Source of the DNA: Acestrorhynchus altus
Taxonomy: Eukaryota; Chordata; Actinopteri; Characiformes; Acestrorhynchidae
Assembly: GCA_034509495.1 (NCBI GenBank)
Contig: CM067507.1
Location: forward strand, 34,285,860 to 34,349,859
Length of the DNA: 64,000 nt
Reading direction: 5' to 3'
Shown: one piece after another, positions 1-11,954 of the stretch
Layout of the letters: each line of letters begins with the position of its first letter
Numbering within the stretch: position 1 is the first letter of the stretch
Translations under genes and position numbers: made by a program
The notes under the pieces: model-generated
What the model saw: the letters and a program-made list of their open reading frames with translations, nothing else
What the model was told of the DNA's origin: nothing
Databases searched by the model: none

Positions 1-199
1 CAGTAATGTGGGCAGCGTCCTGTGAGCACTGATGATTTTTTCTTTCTTATCTTTCAATGGAATTCAGTGTAAAATAGTTCTATTGGTCTTTTCATCAGGG
101 AAGTTGTATTGACACACAGTGTAAAGAACAGCAGATTATATCAACACGTGAAAAACGCCAAAAATACGAGTAACTGCTCAAAGTGTGGCACTGGTGCAC
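1..199. other. Unassigned AT-rich DNA
   Basis: No repeat, RNA gene or plausible coding frame is recognised here. Confidence 0.5.
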
Positions 200-325
200 A
201 TACACTGTATGGAGTATGGATGCCTGCTTCTGAAATCAGTGTTGTTTAGTGTCCAGAGATACAGCCTTGCTGTGAGAATTTGATTGCATTCAGCAACAAG
301 AGTGTCAGTGAGGTCAGGATGCACA
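200..325 (+). mobile_element. M1 MITE fragment
   Basis: An internal piece of the M1 family. The diagnostic stretch reading GCTGTGAG, then GATTTGATTGCATTCAGC, then a GTGAGGTCAGGATG-like end, is shared with copies at 36.6 and 46.2 kb. Neither terminal inverted repeat is recognisable, so the copy is truncated at both ends. Confidence 0.6.
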
Positions 326-1764
326 TTAAATACTGTATGTACTAGTGGGCTACTTTATCCTTGACAGTAGGAAGAGATAAAGCTCTTGTTTTTGGAATCT
401 ACACAGGATGACATTTTAAAATGCCTTGGGTTTATTATGAGGCAGACTGTGAGGAAAGAATAATTAAACTCTTAAAACACCATAAATCAAAGCTGCCCAG
501 CAGGCCAGCAGGGATAGGGGACGAACACTCTGAGTGGGGTAAAAACTGTACGATCTGGTGGATAAAATCTCAGATATTTACTACTGGGCATGATAGCCTT
601 GTGAGTATCCTTAAAGGAAAACATATCCCAGAATGACGTCCAGTAATGAATGATGCTTTTAGTGCGTCTAAAAATGGAGTAAAATATAATCAGAGAGCTT
701 TATATTTATTACATGTAAAGACACAGGGACAGCGACACAAGGGGGGGACTGTAGACACAACCCCAGGCCTTTGGAGCTGGACACACCCACTACCTCTAAT
801 GCCAATTAAAAGATGTGTCAACTTAAAATAGTGATGTCGATGCATTCAATGTGTTGATGTCATGAATGACATTGACCAACCACTGCAGCCCTGATCTTTT
901 TTATCATTTAGTTTTTGATCAGTATGACTTAAAGCGCATGAAAACCAGAAATCCAGTATTTAGTAATTAGAATATTTCATTTGGAGTAAATTCCTATGGA
1001 AACAGTGTCAATACCATGTCAAAAAGAATGAATGTATGTTTGATTTGACCTAAATTGACACTAGAAAATGTTGCGCAGTTAATCAGTCAGGTTGCTTGCT
1101 GGCAGCTGGTCTACTAATCTAAAGTAAATCCTGTATAGTAGCAGGATTCATACAAAGAATCAACTTTTTCAATAATCGTTTATGAATAATACAATAATAG
1201 ACAATATTTTATCACAGACGTCTGCCTATTTTATTACTGTGCTGAAAACAATGGATCAAGCACTGAAGAAGAGCACAATCCTGTTGGCCTTGACTCGTGA
1301 TGAACTTCAGCTGAAGCAATCGGACAGAAAGAGGAGCCTTCATTCCCTCTTTTCCAGCTTATACTGCCTCTCTTTTTCTCCCTCGTAGACCCAGGAGCAC
1401 AGCCGTTGTGCTGATTGGGAGGTGAGTGTAAGCGTGTGAGGGAAGAACAGTCAAAGAAGGTTAGAAAACAAATAAGAAGAAAGAAAGGCCTTTAGGTGAA
1501 CACGCATCTGAAGTTGCGGGACCTCACAGGCCCTTCTAGTCCAACAAAAAGGCCTAATAATCATAGATACTAAGAAAACACTACTGTAGCTTTAAGTGGC
1601 CCTATTGTAGCTAAGGATGGGACTTCAGCTCGATATGAAGGCCAGGACGACCGGACACAGTGCCAGTTTTACCACTGATGGAGAAGCTTTGGCCTGCTCG
1701 GTTCAGTTATTAGCAACAAATAAAGAAAGAGATGGACACATGGAGTAACTATCAGAGTAATTTG
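326..1764. other. Unassigned DNA, no gene seen
   Basis: About 1.4 kb with only short frames (under 75 codons) of biased composition. No splice-flanked conserved frame or known repeat was recognised. Confidence 0.5.
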
Positions 1765-1847
1765 CAACTGATTTCAATCCCAGTTTAAAAGCCAAAGGAG
1801 CTTCCAGTGCATGTTTACTGCTCTGTCCACGTGAACATGATCAACCT

Positions 1848-2003
1848 GCATACAGACTGAGACTAATCAGAGAGAGGGGGCGGGGCTGATGCTCAACCTG
1901 CATACAGACTGTGACTGATCAGAGAGAGGGGGCGGGGCTAATGCTCAACCTGCATACAGACTCTGACTGATCAGAGAGAGGGGTGAGACATGACATCACT
2001 GAC
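1848..2003 (+). repeat. 52-bp GC-box minisatellite, 3 units
   Basis: Unit starts fall at 1848, 1900 and 1952, an exact 52-bp period. Each unit has GCATACAGACT, then TGATCAGAGAGAG, then a GGGGCGGGGC box in the first two units. The third unit lacks the full box. The same unit occurs five times in PBN copy D and once in copies C and J. Confidence 0.9.
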
Positions 2004-2244
2004 AGAGGAATTGGGTTATAGAGGAAAGGTTGCATGTTCAAATTTCAGAATAAAAGTCCAGAGAAGGGATAATACTGATACATAAATAAATAAGAAATTT
2101 AGGCCATTTTATTTGGAATGATGTCAAGTATTGTGAAGAACTTATAAATATAAATATCAATGTAATCATTACAGCAGATAATTAATCAAAAGGCTTACAT
2201 TTAAGGCTCAGAAATTTGAGATGTAAAGTGTTTTTTAGTCCACA

Positions 2245-2352
2245 TAATAATAATAATAATAATAATAATAATAGTTATAGTTATTATTATTGATATTATT
2301 ATTATTATAATGATTATTATTATTATTATTATTATTATTTTATTATTATTAT
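2245..2352. repeat. (TAA)n/(TTA)n microsatellite
   Basis: Direct reading shows a TAA run that switches to an interrupted TTA run. It lies inside PBN copy A. Copies C and H have expanded TTA or ATT runs at the equivalent place, so the tract probably grew from an A/T-rich seed in the element. Confidence 0.95.
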
Positions 2353-2545
2353 ATATTTGTAGTCACAAGTAAATTGTTGATCTCAAAACAAGAAATTCTT
2401 TAGACTAATAAAATAATATCTGAAAATAATATTGTGTATGTTTCTCCTATAAATATGATTCCTTTCTTACATTACTTTTGGCAGATAAACGTTTGGCAAA
2501 CTTTGAAAACATCCCACAGAATTGGTCTAGACTTCTGAAGGTTAA

Positions 2546-3654
2546 TCGCGTGTGTATGTATTGGATGCAATACCAGGCTGATCTGATGTGAATACGGATT
2601 CATTTACACTCCCTTCCAGAAAAAAAAAACTGACCACAAATATCATATACTTTTTTTTTGCTTGTGAGGTATAATGGAGCTGCCAGTTTGATAAATTTGA
2701 TAATTGTGCGGTCAAACCAGAGACATGGAAAGGTCAGAGATAATTGCACATGTTCTAATGTGGTCAAGAAGGTCATTATGAACTCAAGCACCCTGGACGT
2801 TCCTGCAGAAGTGGGGTTGGGATTTGTTTCCTCAATAAATGTCTCATAGCCTCTGAATTTATTTTACACCACAAATGGGATGCATGGTAGCAGGAAGGCC
2901 TCATTTTTACCAGCTTTTTTATCACCACAGCCTTTGTTTTAGACAATTTAAGTTTTCTAGCTCCCTCTCTTTATTTCCTTTTGGAATACAACATGCAAAA
3001 GAAATTTAATGAGTCACCGTGTCTCTTTTCTCCCTGTGAATGGAGCCTGTGTGGGAGAGAGGTGGAAAATGCATACCAAATCTCCCAAGTCATTATTTCT
3101 GCCCTTCAGAAATGTAAAAACAAGGAGTAGAAGGTTTTTCTAAAGGTGCCAAAATGGATGTTATTTTATTCCTCTCTGGTTTGATCACATTTAAATTTCG
3201 GCACAATGCACATAAGTGGACTTTAAACCTTGAGAAGAAAGGGAAGCAGCTCCCTCAACCTGTAAGATAAGGAGCAGGAGCGAATAAAATTAAAGATGAG
3301 AGATGCTGTAGACTCTTAAACACCGAGGGCTCAAAAATGACCTGTGAAGTGACTGCATAACAGGATTTGTGAGGCCAGTGTAGACCTACTAATTCATGAC
3401 AGCACAATAAATTGTTTTATCATCATCATAAATATGCTTTTCAACAGCTTTCTTTCCAATCATTTGGTTAAAAAGCCAAAACCGAAACACACAAAGCTCA
3501 TATTCCTCCTTTCAACACAAACCTACATCACTATTAGAAGTATTTAAAGGAATTAAACATATCACCCCATCACCCCAATAATTCTGGCATGGGAAGAGAG
3601 TTAGGGAACTCCAAGAACTTAAGCTGGTGTTCACGCTTCTGCTTTAGTGCAAGT
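2546..3654. other. Unassigned DNA
   Basis: No supported gene or named repeat. It contains two A/T homopolymer stretches near 2620-2660. The overlapping frames of about 63 codons on both strands are not convincing. Confidence 0.5.
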
Positions 3655-3905
3655 AAGCCATCCCATGCAGAAATGTGACTGGTGGAAATGACATGCCTAA
3701 TGTCAGGTGTGGGCTGGAGGGGTATAAAGCCCCCAGCATGAGCTGTGGAGCAGTGGAACTGTGTTCTCCAGTACTTTGGGATGAGATGGTTTTCCTGACC
3801 TCACTAATGTGTCACAAATGCAATCAAATTCTCACAGCAATGCTCCAAATTTTAGAAGAACGCGATCTCTGGACATTAAAGATAACAATAGCAGGGTGGG
3901 AAGTG
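3655..3905 (-). mobile_element. M1 MITE, internal part
   Basis: Reverse-orientation M1. It reads through the block GAGGGGTATAAAGCCCCC-like, AGCTGTGGAGCAGTGGAACT and TGCAATCAAATTCTCACAGC, all seen in other copies. The open frame across it (3675-3950) is a by-product of the repeat, not a gene. Confidence 0.75.
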
Positions 3906-3959
3906 ATGGCGATACCACAATGGCGAACAGCTTCAGAAAGAACGTTGTAGATACCGACA

Positions 3960-4370
3960 TGTCTGATAAGGGATTTTAAAAAGATCTCAATTGGAAATCA
4001 GCTGTTCCTATGTCTATGTCTGGAAAATAGTTTGTTCTAGTATGTTCAGCCCAAGAGCAGACCTCAATGATGCATAAAGAGGTGTCCAAGAATGCTAAAA
4101 TGTCCTAGGACCTACAAATCTCTCTTGATACAGTTGATGTCAGAGTTCAGCATCTGGAAGAGCAGGACTTCTGGATTAATGTTCTTTGGACAGAGGTCAT
4201 ACTTGGTGCAAAGCAAACACAGAATTAGTGCAGAAGAACTATGAAACATGGTGGTGGAAGTGTCATGGTTTGGGGCTACTTTGCTGCAGCAGGGCTTGGA
4301 GATCTCACCATCATACTATGAAATCTTTAGAAATCTTTAGGGGCTAGAGAGAATGCATGCCATCCCACAA
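3960..4370 (+). pseudogene. Tc1/mariner transposase remnant, left part
   Basis: A decayed transposase segment on the plus strand. Around 4238-4305 it reads MKHGGGSVMVWGYFAAAGLG, the conserved block preceding the second catalytic aspartate in Tc1-like DDE transposases. The frame is interrupted elsewhere and no complete open frame remains. A younger Tc1 copy has inserted at 4371. The short piece at 4846-4915 may be the continuation of this older element. Non-functional. Confidence 0.75.
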
Positions 4371-4845
4371 TATACAGGGGTTAGACAATGAAACTGAAAC
4401 ACCTGGTTTTAGACCACAGTAATTGATTAGTTTGGTGAACTAGGGCCTCCTTTTGCGGCCAATACAGCGTCAGTTCGTCTTGGGAAGGACATTTTTTGGA
4501 TACAATCCGGGTCAACACCCCAACATCCCTTTCAGACAGCTTCCTCTTGCGTCCACAGTTAATCCTGTTGGATGTGGTTGGTCCTTCTTGGTGGTGCTGA
4601 CATTACCCTGTCTTGGTCACAGATGCGCCAGCAAGACGTGCACCAACAATTTGTCCTCTTTTGAACTCTGGTTTGTCCCCCATAATGTTGTGTTCATTGC
4701 AATATTTTGAGCAAAACTGTGCTCTTACCTGCTAATTGAACCTTCACACTCTGCTCTTACTGGTGAAATTAATGAAGATTGACCACCAGGCTGCTCCAAT
4801 TTAGCCTTGAAACCTCCCACACAGGTGTTTCAGTTTCATTGATGA
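4371..4845 (-). mobile_element. Young internally deleted Tc1/mariner element
   Basis: The left end reads GGGGTTAGACAATGAAACTG and AAACACCTGG. The right end is the matching inverted repeat, CCAGGTGTTTCAGTTTCATT-like. The plus strand is antisense to the transposase. The interior keeps only the start and end of a typical 1.6-kb element: after CGTCTTGGGAAGGACAT the sequence jumps to the 3' portion, so most of the transposase gene, including the catalytic core, is missing. This is a deletion derivative able to move only in trans. It resembles a Tc1 family widespread in teleosts, as far as can be judged from memory of that family. Confidence 0.8.
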
Positions 4846-5459
4846 AAAAATGTCCATATGTTTCAATTGTTTGAGGTCAAATATGTTCATGGGGTGTCAT
4901 TTTTTTTCAGATGACTAAATATAATGAATATAAAAAGTACATTATATTGGACATTATATGCATAGTTGCTGTAGTGAAATATAGTCTGTCTTAAGTAGAT
5001 GAAGCCTATAGAGCCGTGTAGAGAAGAGGCCAGTGCTCTGTCTGATCCTCAGGCTTTCTTCTTAGAGCAGACCAAAAAAAAACCAACAACTAAAGAGCTT
5101 AATAAGCGTAACCAAGCAATAAATGTAGTGTTTGTCCTTCTGAGATAATAATCGTACCCAGTCCATTGCCTGGAAGGTAAATCAGACTGTTTGGCTATTT
5201 TTACTTACTTCTGTGATCTGTTCAGATGAAGTTCTCTCACGCAATGAACAGATAATTTGGCTTCCCAGAAAGTCAGAAATGGATCCAGAGTCCAAACAAC
5301 AACTGAATTGAACACGGCACATCCTAGCGTGAGAATTAGACCTCTGGCCCGGACCCTGTTTGTTTGGGTTTGTTAGATTTTCTTTGTTCATGTGTGTACA
5401 CTGCTGTAATGTCTCATCTTTGTCCTTTGTCAGCATTAGTTTATCTCCTCTCTTGCACT
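4846..5459. other. Old transposon edge, then unassigned DNA
   Basis: The first 70 bases (GGTGTCATTTTTTTTCAG area) resemble the 3' end of a Tc1 remnant. The rest shows no supported gene or repeat. Confidence 0.4.
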
Positions 5460-6330
5460 CGTGTTTTATCAGTGTGAAAGCGCAGCGCAGCAGTCGAGAT
5501 TCAATTTTTACAGCAAATTAAATTGGTTTGTGTCCCTTTTCAAAAAACAGCACATAAAAATGCAATAACCGGGAGGGGGGTTTAGTTTGCTGAGGGGCTG
5601 CAGTTCTTTTCTTTTTTTGTTTTCCAATATTCTCCCACATTTACTTCGCAGAAAAGGAAAATGCTGCCTTCCGATACACATATTTGAATGGAAAATAAGA
5701 TGCTTCCATCAGCGTTTCCGGCAGACTATTTCAATTACCACAAGAAGAAGGCAGAAGACGAAGGCAAGTCATTTATCCTGTCCACACTCGAGCACTATCG
5801 TGACTCTCAACTTCAGTATTTCTCTCCCCCGCTGGGAACAAGCTCTATGCTGATCTTAATGGACGCTGTGGCATGCTTCGTCCTCACATATTCAGAAAGA
5901 GAGAGCTGTGCACTCTAGATGATCTGAAGTCACCTCTTCGGGCCTTTCTCCTCTGCCTCACGGTGGCGTCGGTGAATAAACTCCCCTCGTGTGAAGCGGG
6001 CTCACCTGCGTGAGATCAGAGCATGAAAAATGTAATTTATCTTCTTCCACCGGATGACTCCTTTCAGCCGACTCTCTGAAATAATGGCAAACATAAAGAG
6101 GCCGAATAAAAAAAGGCTGTGCCTGCTTTTGAGCGTGCAATATACCATTATTCAGTTTATTAAGGCCTGGTGGTGGCACCACATTTGCAGGAGGGGGGAA
6201 TTTATTCATTCGGGGCCTGTTTTTACGCTGTTTATCTTCAGACGGGCCCCTAAAACTGTAACAAACCACCCAAAGATGAGATACGGAGAAGCCTTGAAAA
6301 CCGGAGACATCAGGGACTAGACGCTGGCTG
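5460..6330. other. Single-copy CpG-retaining island, candidate conserved non-coding DNA
   Basis: The region is free of recognised repeats and has balanced composition, several CpGs and homeodomain-type A/T cores. Open frames occur on both strands, including 215 codons at 5958-6605 minus. None has a recognisable domain, and the plus and minus frames overlap, which argues against coding. A regulatory role is a guess from composition only. Confidence 0.3.
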
Positions 6331-6939
6331 AATCCCAGATGATCCTGCACTCCATGTTCTGCACAGAAGAGCAGCACTATAATGGTATTTACACCCCATG
6401 CCTTCCATGCTAGAGGGAGAACTGCTTTGGACGCATCTGATGTCAAGCTATAACTATAAAAGTTAAGGCCTAACAGAAGCTGCTTGTCTGGAATGTTGTA
6501 GAGGGAGGAAAACGGGAATATTCCAAGTTGAACCATCGGAATGAAAAGAACCAAGACAGTGTGAAGTAAGGACTCCAGGCTTGAATTGAGGGTGGGTGCC
6601 AGCATATGACCTCCATACTACCACCAACAATCATCAGGTAGCCCTCCAGGAGCAGGGCTGGTGAACCCTGGTATAGAACATCATAGTTTGTTTCTTGTCT
6701 TGGAGGAAGTGGAGAGCCTTATACAGTGTTGTCACCATTAGTCCACAGTCAAGAACGGTCAAGAGTGCCTTTACATTATTCTGTGTAAGATACTGTAGAA
6801 ATTTAAGATGGCTCCTCGTATTCTCACTTGCTTCCACCACAGTGGAACCGAGAGCATTATAATGGGAAACATTACTGTCTGGTATGCCTACTGTCTGGAA
6901 TGTGATGTGGTCTGCTGGCTCAGCAAACCATTGAAGGTG
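6331..6939. other. Unassigned DNA
   Basis: No gene. A short CCTCCAGGAGCAGGGCTGG motif near 6646 resembles the end of the M3-type repeat at 23.9 kb but is too short to assign. Confidence 0.4.
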
Positions 6940-6949
6940 TCTCTCTGTG

Positions 6950-6995
<46 letters not shown>
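6940..6995. repeat. (CT)n microsatellite
   Basis: The tract begins as imperfect CTCTCTGT units and becomes pure CT. Confidence 0.97.
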
Positions 6996-6998
<3 letters not shown>

Positions 6999-7284
6999 CT
7001 GCAGGTCACAAAGAAAAAGTGAGGAGGACCATCTAAGATCTCAACCATCCACACCACAAATTGAGGCCCAGTAAAATGTTTGGGCCCAACTACAGTCATG
7101 GCGGTCATTAAGAAAGACCTACAACTTTCTAACGTGACCTGGGATTCTGAGTAGAGCTACAGCAACTGATATTTCTCATAATCCAAGAATGTTTCCACAA
7201 GCTTGACACTGTGAGGCTTGACTTTCTGAGATGGGGGTGTCAGTACAATCATGGCATCTCCGAGTATGGAAGCAGCCCCACTTT
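6996..7284. other. Unassigned DNA
   Basis: No feature recognised. Confidence 0.4.
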
Positions 7285-7790
7285 GCAGATCCACACTGTG
7301 CAGACAGTTACATTTCTAGGCTTCATAAGTCAGGATAAGTGTAATCTACAGACATGATACACATATAACATAGTGCAATACTTATCAGGGCTCTTTCCTT
7401 GGTTACACAGTGTTCATATGGAATAATATTGATACGTACCAACATAACAGGTTGTTATTTGATTTTATTTCTTCCACAGCTTTTGTTTATTCTAGTTCTG
7501 TCTGTACAAACACGTGGAGACCCTCGGTTTCAAAGCAAGTTCGGGCAAGAATGTATTATTATAAATATGTTTGTCAGTCTAATTGTTACAAACAATGCAA
7601 AATTCATGCACTTTCAGTGCAAAAACTCTCTGGGTGATAAATTCCAATATGATTTCTGAGATGTTTTAGCAAAAAATATGAGCACAAAAAAAACAAGCAA
7701 GCATATAAAAACAACAACAAAGACAACCATAACATTTGTAGGCATAAATAAATGTATCAAAACATTATCAAATTCATATATGGCATGTTT
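7285..7790 (+). mobile_element. PBN copy B, degraded
   Basis: It shares with PBN copy D the sequence ATAAATATG(T/C)TTGTCAGTCT and the following CTCTGGGTGATAAATTCCA-like block (7559-7660). The left portion (GCAGACAGTTACAT, then GGCTTCATAAGTCAGGAT) matches the left arm of copy C. The GC-box minisatellite is absent through internal deletion. Overlapping frames at 7399-7659 arise from this repeat. Confidence 0.65.
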
Positions 7791-8639
7791 TCACCCAATC
7801 AAAAAACACCGTGCGTATCATGTCATAATTACAACTTCCAAACTCCTAAGTAAGAATTTCCAAAGAGGACTTGAAGGCAGTCGGAGTCTACGTCTTTGGG
7901 TTTTCTGCATCGTGTAACAGCAAATCAATAGGAAAAATGTCAGCTAGTTGGCAGACAAGGAAATTATAGCCCATATCTATGTATTAACTACCATTTTTAT
8001 CTGTAGAGCAAAAAATATATAAAAATGACACTGAAAACATTAGCTTGCAAAATGAGACAGTAAACTGCTCACATTACAAGTCTGTGTCATCCAGCTCTCA
8101 TTAACCGAAGTCCCAAAGACAAAGTCACAATTTCACATGAAGTATGTAATAAAAGAATGAAGGGGATAAGACAAAAATTACAGGTAGAAGGAGGAAGATA
8201 ATATAATGGGGAGAAAAGGGAACGACACATCAGAGCAGACCTAAGAAGGGAAAGGAGCATTAGAGCAAGAGGAAGAAAGTACAGGAGGATCAGAACCAGA
8301 GAACGGCAATCGGAACAGGGAGTAGAAATGGGTCATAATAAAAAAAGCTTCAAAAATGACCTACAAGACAAAGACACTGACTCAGACTCAGACTGTCTCG
8401 ACATCCACATCAAAGCTTTGGCACAAATGAGTGCTTTTAATTGCAGTTGGTTTAACAGCTGTACTTGGCCAGAGTTTTCAGTCAGAAAACCCTTCAACTG
8501 CTTTGTGACCTCTATCTGTAAAGATACATCTTGTCATGGAGGGGTTACAAAGTCAGCACATCATGGAGATGTTACAGGGCAGTTGCAGAGAGCCAGTGAA
8601 TGAGAAATAAAATGAGAACCAGAGTCATTTTGAAGCCAT
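7791..8639. other. Unassigned DNA with a purine-rich tract
   Basis: From about 8155 to 8335 the plus strand is strongly purine-biased (GAAGGGGATAAGACA, then many AGGA/GAAG words). No supported coding frame; the 91-codon frame at 8328 has no recognised domain. Confidence 0.45.
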
Positions 8640-9080
8640 CACTACTTTACCGCTTAATGTACCTGGCGAGAATACATAAGGCCACCCCAGGTCCAATTTT
8701 GGGATTGTTTGGGAAAGGGAATCAATATAAGCTCTATTGGAATACGGCCTGACCAAACTCTCAATCATCCTCTAAGAGTTCTTCACTGTATCAGAGGGTG
8801 CTTGAGGAATGCTAAAATTGAGGTGGACCATGCAACATGACAATGACCCAAAACATTTCAATACATCCACCAAGAAATGGTCTAAAATAAAGAAATGGAG
8901 AGTTGTAGAAAGGACAAGTCAAAGCCCAGATCTTAATCCTACTGATATGCTGTGAGGTGATTTTAAACAAGATGTGCATTTAAGAACCCCATTGAACATC
9001 TGAAATAATTCTGTTTGGAGGAGTAGGATCAAACTCAGTCATTGTCAGCACCTGGGAGGTGGTTATAGGAAATGTCTAAC
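8640..9080 (+). pseudogene. Tc1/mariner transposase pseudogene
   Basis: The plus strand at about 8838-8990 still reads HDNDPKHFNTSTKKWSKIKK-like sequence (DNDPKH is the second-aspartate motif of Tc1-family DDE transposases). Downstream it reads QSPDLNPTDML, the family's SPDLNPIEHLW-type motif. The frame carries a stop straight after this and the upstream part is degraded. The 5' DNA-binding region is not recognisable. A dead copy; its terminal repeats were not located. Confidence 0.82.
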
Positions 9081-10284
9081 TGAAGTTATTTCGGCACTTT
9101 CTTGAGATATGGCATTTCACTGTGCAGGAATACCTGCAAACAAGGGGCAGCTCTTGGAGGAGAACATAAGGTTAAAACACCAAACATGCAACTCCACATG
9201 AGGCACTGGGAGAAGATAGCTTGCTCTGCCTGAAGCAAAGCCCAGACCACTGATTGCAGAGCAGTTCTCTGGACCACTCCAAAGCTCTACAACATCTTCC
9301 ACACATGACCAAGCATACCAGACTCTGAGAGAAAGTGCTGCAATGTCCAAACAAAAATACAAGTGAGGCAAATAGGATCCCATTCCGAGGACTCTATGAA
9401 ACAGAAATCAAGGAAACCTCTTGGTCGACTGCTGTGAGTGCTGTAGACGTGGCAGCAAAACAATATTTGCAATAATGCCAGACATGATTAGACACAGAAC
9501 AACTGGCTGTTTGTGTTCCCTGTGTTGCAGACGGGACAACTGCAGAGCCCTTGCTAGTAATGATGGGGCTGGAAAGGTATCATGATGAAACTGGTGAATC
9601 CAAAACCTGTTGTGTTGCTATCCCATTGCCAATTTTTGGACATTGCCCAAGTCTGTGACTGCACATAATTACAGGGGAAGTATGACACATGAAGGTCTGG
9701 TTCAGAGCCAGTAACACTGGGGCAGTATATGACCACTGCTGCACACACCGCCTGAACCTGGTTATGCATCACACCTGTAGAGCAGTACCCGAGGCAAAGC
9801 TATTTCCTGCATTCGGTTCCTCTTGTAAATCACTGGAGAGATCCAGTAGCTCACAGAGGTTCAGAAACCGCAGGGTATACAATCGGCCGAACCGATACAA
9901 CTCGCAGATGCTCTCTGGTAGTCTCTTAATGTGTCAGAGCTTGCTTGGAGACTCCACAAGCTTGTGCAGACAGAAACAGAACATCTTACCGAGGAAATAG
10001 AATTTACAAAATGAAGATACTCTCAAAGGACAGCGAAGGAAATGCTGCAGAGCTGTACGAATGAAATAAACAGACTGTAGTTTTGAGTTCTCCTTGCTCC
10101 TTCAAATCTGCGCACTACAACATTACATTAGGAGCAGAAGGAAAGGCCCCTGATTTAGTGTTAAATCACTTGCAACCTATTTAATGTTTAACAAGCAGAT
10201 TGCACAATTGTGCCACATGACTGACTAAGAAGGAGATCAACCTTGTGTGTGCCTCCTTACAACAACTGGTTACTAAAACCGTCT
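9081..10284. other. Unassigned DNA
   Basis: Several mid-length overlapping frames (up to 103 codons) occur on both strands without recognisable domains. The segment may be old repeat DNA, but I cannot name the family. Confidence 0.4.
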
Positions 10285-11130
10285 GAATACATAGACAATA
10301 ATGAACATGGACACAGGAAGACAGGACTGGGACAGAGAAATGAAACTGTACTGGGCCATATGCAGGAGACTGGACGGAGATGGGCACATGAAGAGAGGAG
10401 GACTGGGACAGGAAACTGGACTGGGGCACATGCCCAAGCCTGAACATGGACAAGACATCAGTCTAGGCATGGGCACATGGAGGAGACTGGACACAGATAG
10501 GGGACAAGAAGACAGCACACTGGACCGGGCATGAAGAGACTGGATATTGGAACAGACAGGTGACTTGACTGGACACAAAATAGGGAAGACCAAGGGACCA
10601 GGTTGACAGTAGATGGGCTTGGGAAGAAATATGAGAAAGAACATGACAAACAGGTGACTGAATTGAAGAAGGATCGTTGGATGCTAAGGACTGGAGGCTG
10701 GAATGGAGATGGTGCCAGTAACAGGGACAGATACAGGGATAAAACACTGTGACTGGGATGTGGATGATGAGAGAAACCGAAACATGGACAGAGACACAGA
10801 TACTAGCAGGGACCATAACAAGGACAATAACAAAAACAAACTGAAGAAAGGTCAGAAACCTAACAGGGAAGTGGGAGGGTGATCTAGAGGTGAAGTGGAA
10901 GAGGGTGAGAAGGGATAAACGGCAAAAAAGAGGAGCAAGAGCACAGGTAGTGACTAGGCAGCAGGTCAGGAGACTGGGTCAGAAGCAATTTAATGAGCAG
11001 GTCAAGAGTCTTTCTAACCACACGGGAGGCTGCACTGGTGGTCTCGGAGACAGGTGGGCCTGCATTGACATCCTCAGCAGCAGGTGGACCTGCAGTGACG
11101 CCTTCAGTAGCAGATTGACATGGAGAAGTA
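10285..11130. repeat. Purine-rich degenerate tandem repeat block
   Basis: The plus strand is dominated by degenerate units such as GACAGGACTGGGACAG, GGAGACTGGACACAG and ACTGGACTGGGGCACATG. It continues into AGCAGGTGGACCTGCAGTGA units near 11080. There is no clean period; units look like 20-40 bp variants. The numerous overlapping open frames here on both strands (up to 130 codons) come from the repeat and are not genes. Confidence 0.65.
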
Positions 11131-11535
11131 AACATAAGACAAGGGGAAGACTGGGTCTGATATTACAAAGTGGTTTTGGTGTTTTATAGTGTTTGACGTT
11201 TAATTTCAGATAAGTTCTGACCATCAGAACACTTTGAAAACATGTTAAGCATATATTGGAATTGATTGGTTTTTGCTTAATGGTTGTTTTGAGCTTGTTG
11301 TGTCCAGATAGATGCCGGATCTGCTGGTTGAGAAAGGAATGTCTTTGTCTAGTGACTGTTTTCATAGACATTATTCATAAATTATTTTTTATGAGCTGGC
11401 CCAGCCATTCAGCATCATACAGTGAGATACATTTGAAGATTTCAGCAGGTAACCTGCTTTAGTGAACATTTTCGAGCAGACAATTATATATTTTTGGGAT
11501 AAGGGACAACTGAGCACATTTGATTCGTTTGAAAC
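11131..11535. other. Unassigned DNA
   Basis: No gene or recognised repeat. Confidence 0.4.
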
Positions 11536-11872
11536 ATCATGTTTGTGGACACCCCTTCTAATGAATGCATTCTGATACTATACACGGTTCGTCTAGTCCC
11601 TGTAGAGAAGAACTGCCAGTAGAATAGGTCTCTAGGCAGGTACAAAATCCCCAAGCTTGATCTGTGGAGCCGTGGAACTGTGTTCTCTAGAATGAACATC
11701 CAGCATCTTGGCCTCACTAACTCTCTTGTGGTGAATGCAATCAAATCATGATGTCTTCTCTGGAAAGTAAGGCTAATTACTCCAACAAAAGCAGAAACAT
11801 TCAATACCCTTGATTTTGGAAGCAACAATGAATCAGCAGATGTCCCAATACTTCTGTCCACATAATGTCATT
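11536..11872 (-). mobile_element. M1 MITE, near full-length
   Basis: One end reads TGTTTGTGGACACCCCTTCT and the other reads TGTCCCAATACTTCTGTCCA. These are the two arms of the M1 terminal inverted repeat (…GGACAC…/…GTGTCC…). The interior has the family blocks GTAGAGAAGAACTGCCAGTA, CTGTGGAGCCGTGGAACTGT and GAATGCAATCAAATCATGA. It is non-coding. The 125-codon minus-strand frame is incidental. Confidence 0.85.
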
Positions 11873-11954
11873 GGATTTAGTGGTTCTCCCGATCCTCTTC
11901 CTGGCCTTTCATTGGTTTCAGTTCCTGTGGCTGTAACTATAAAGAAGCATCAAA

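Larger units (their letters stand above)
1765..2545 (+). mobile_element. PBN copy A, piggyBac-like non-autonomous element
   Basis: The left end is truncated. Sequence is shared with the other PBN copies from the part reading CCAAAGGAGCTTCCAGTGC onward. It holds three units of the 52-bp GC-box minisatellite (from 1848), the family block ending in AATAAAAGTCCAGAG, a microsatellite expansion, and a right end with the family's ACATCCCACA block and terminal GGTTAA. It has no transposase. PBN orientation (+) is set by copy C. Assignment to piggyBac rests on TTAA ends and is inferred. Confidence 0.72.

Noticed and set aside
5958..6605. 215-codon minus-strand frame as a gene
   Set aside because: No recognisable domain or signal, another frame overlaps on the plus strand, and no splice or promoter context. 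Chance frame in GC-balanced DNA is likelier.
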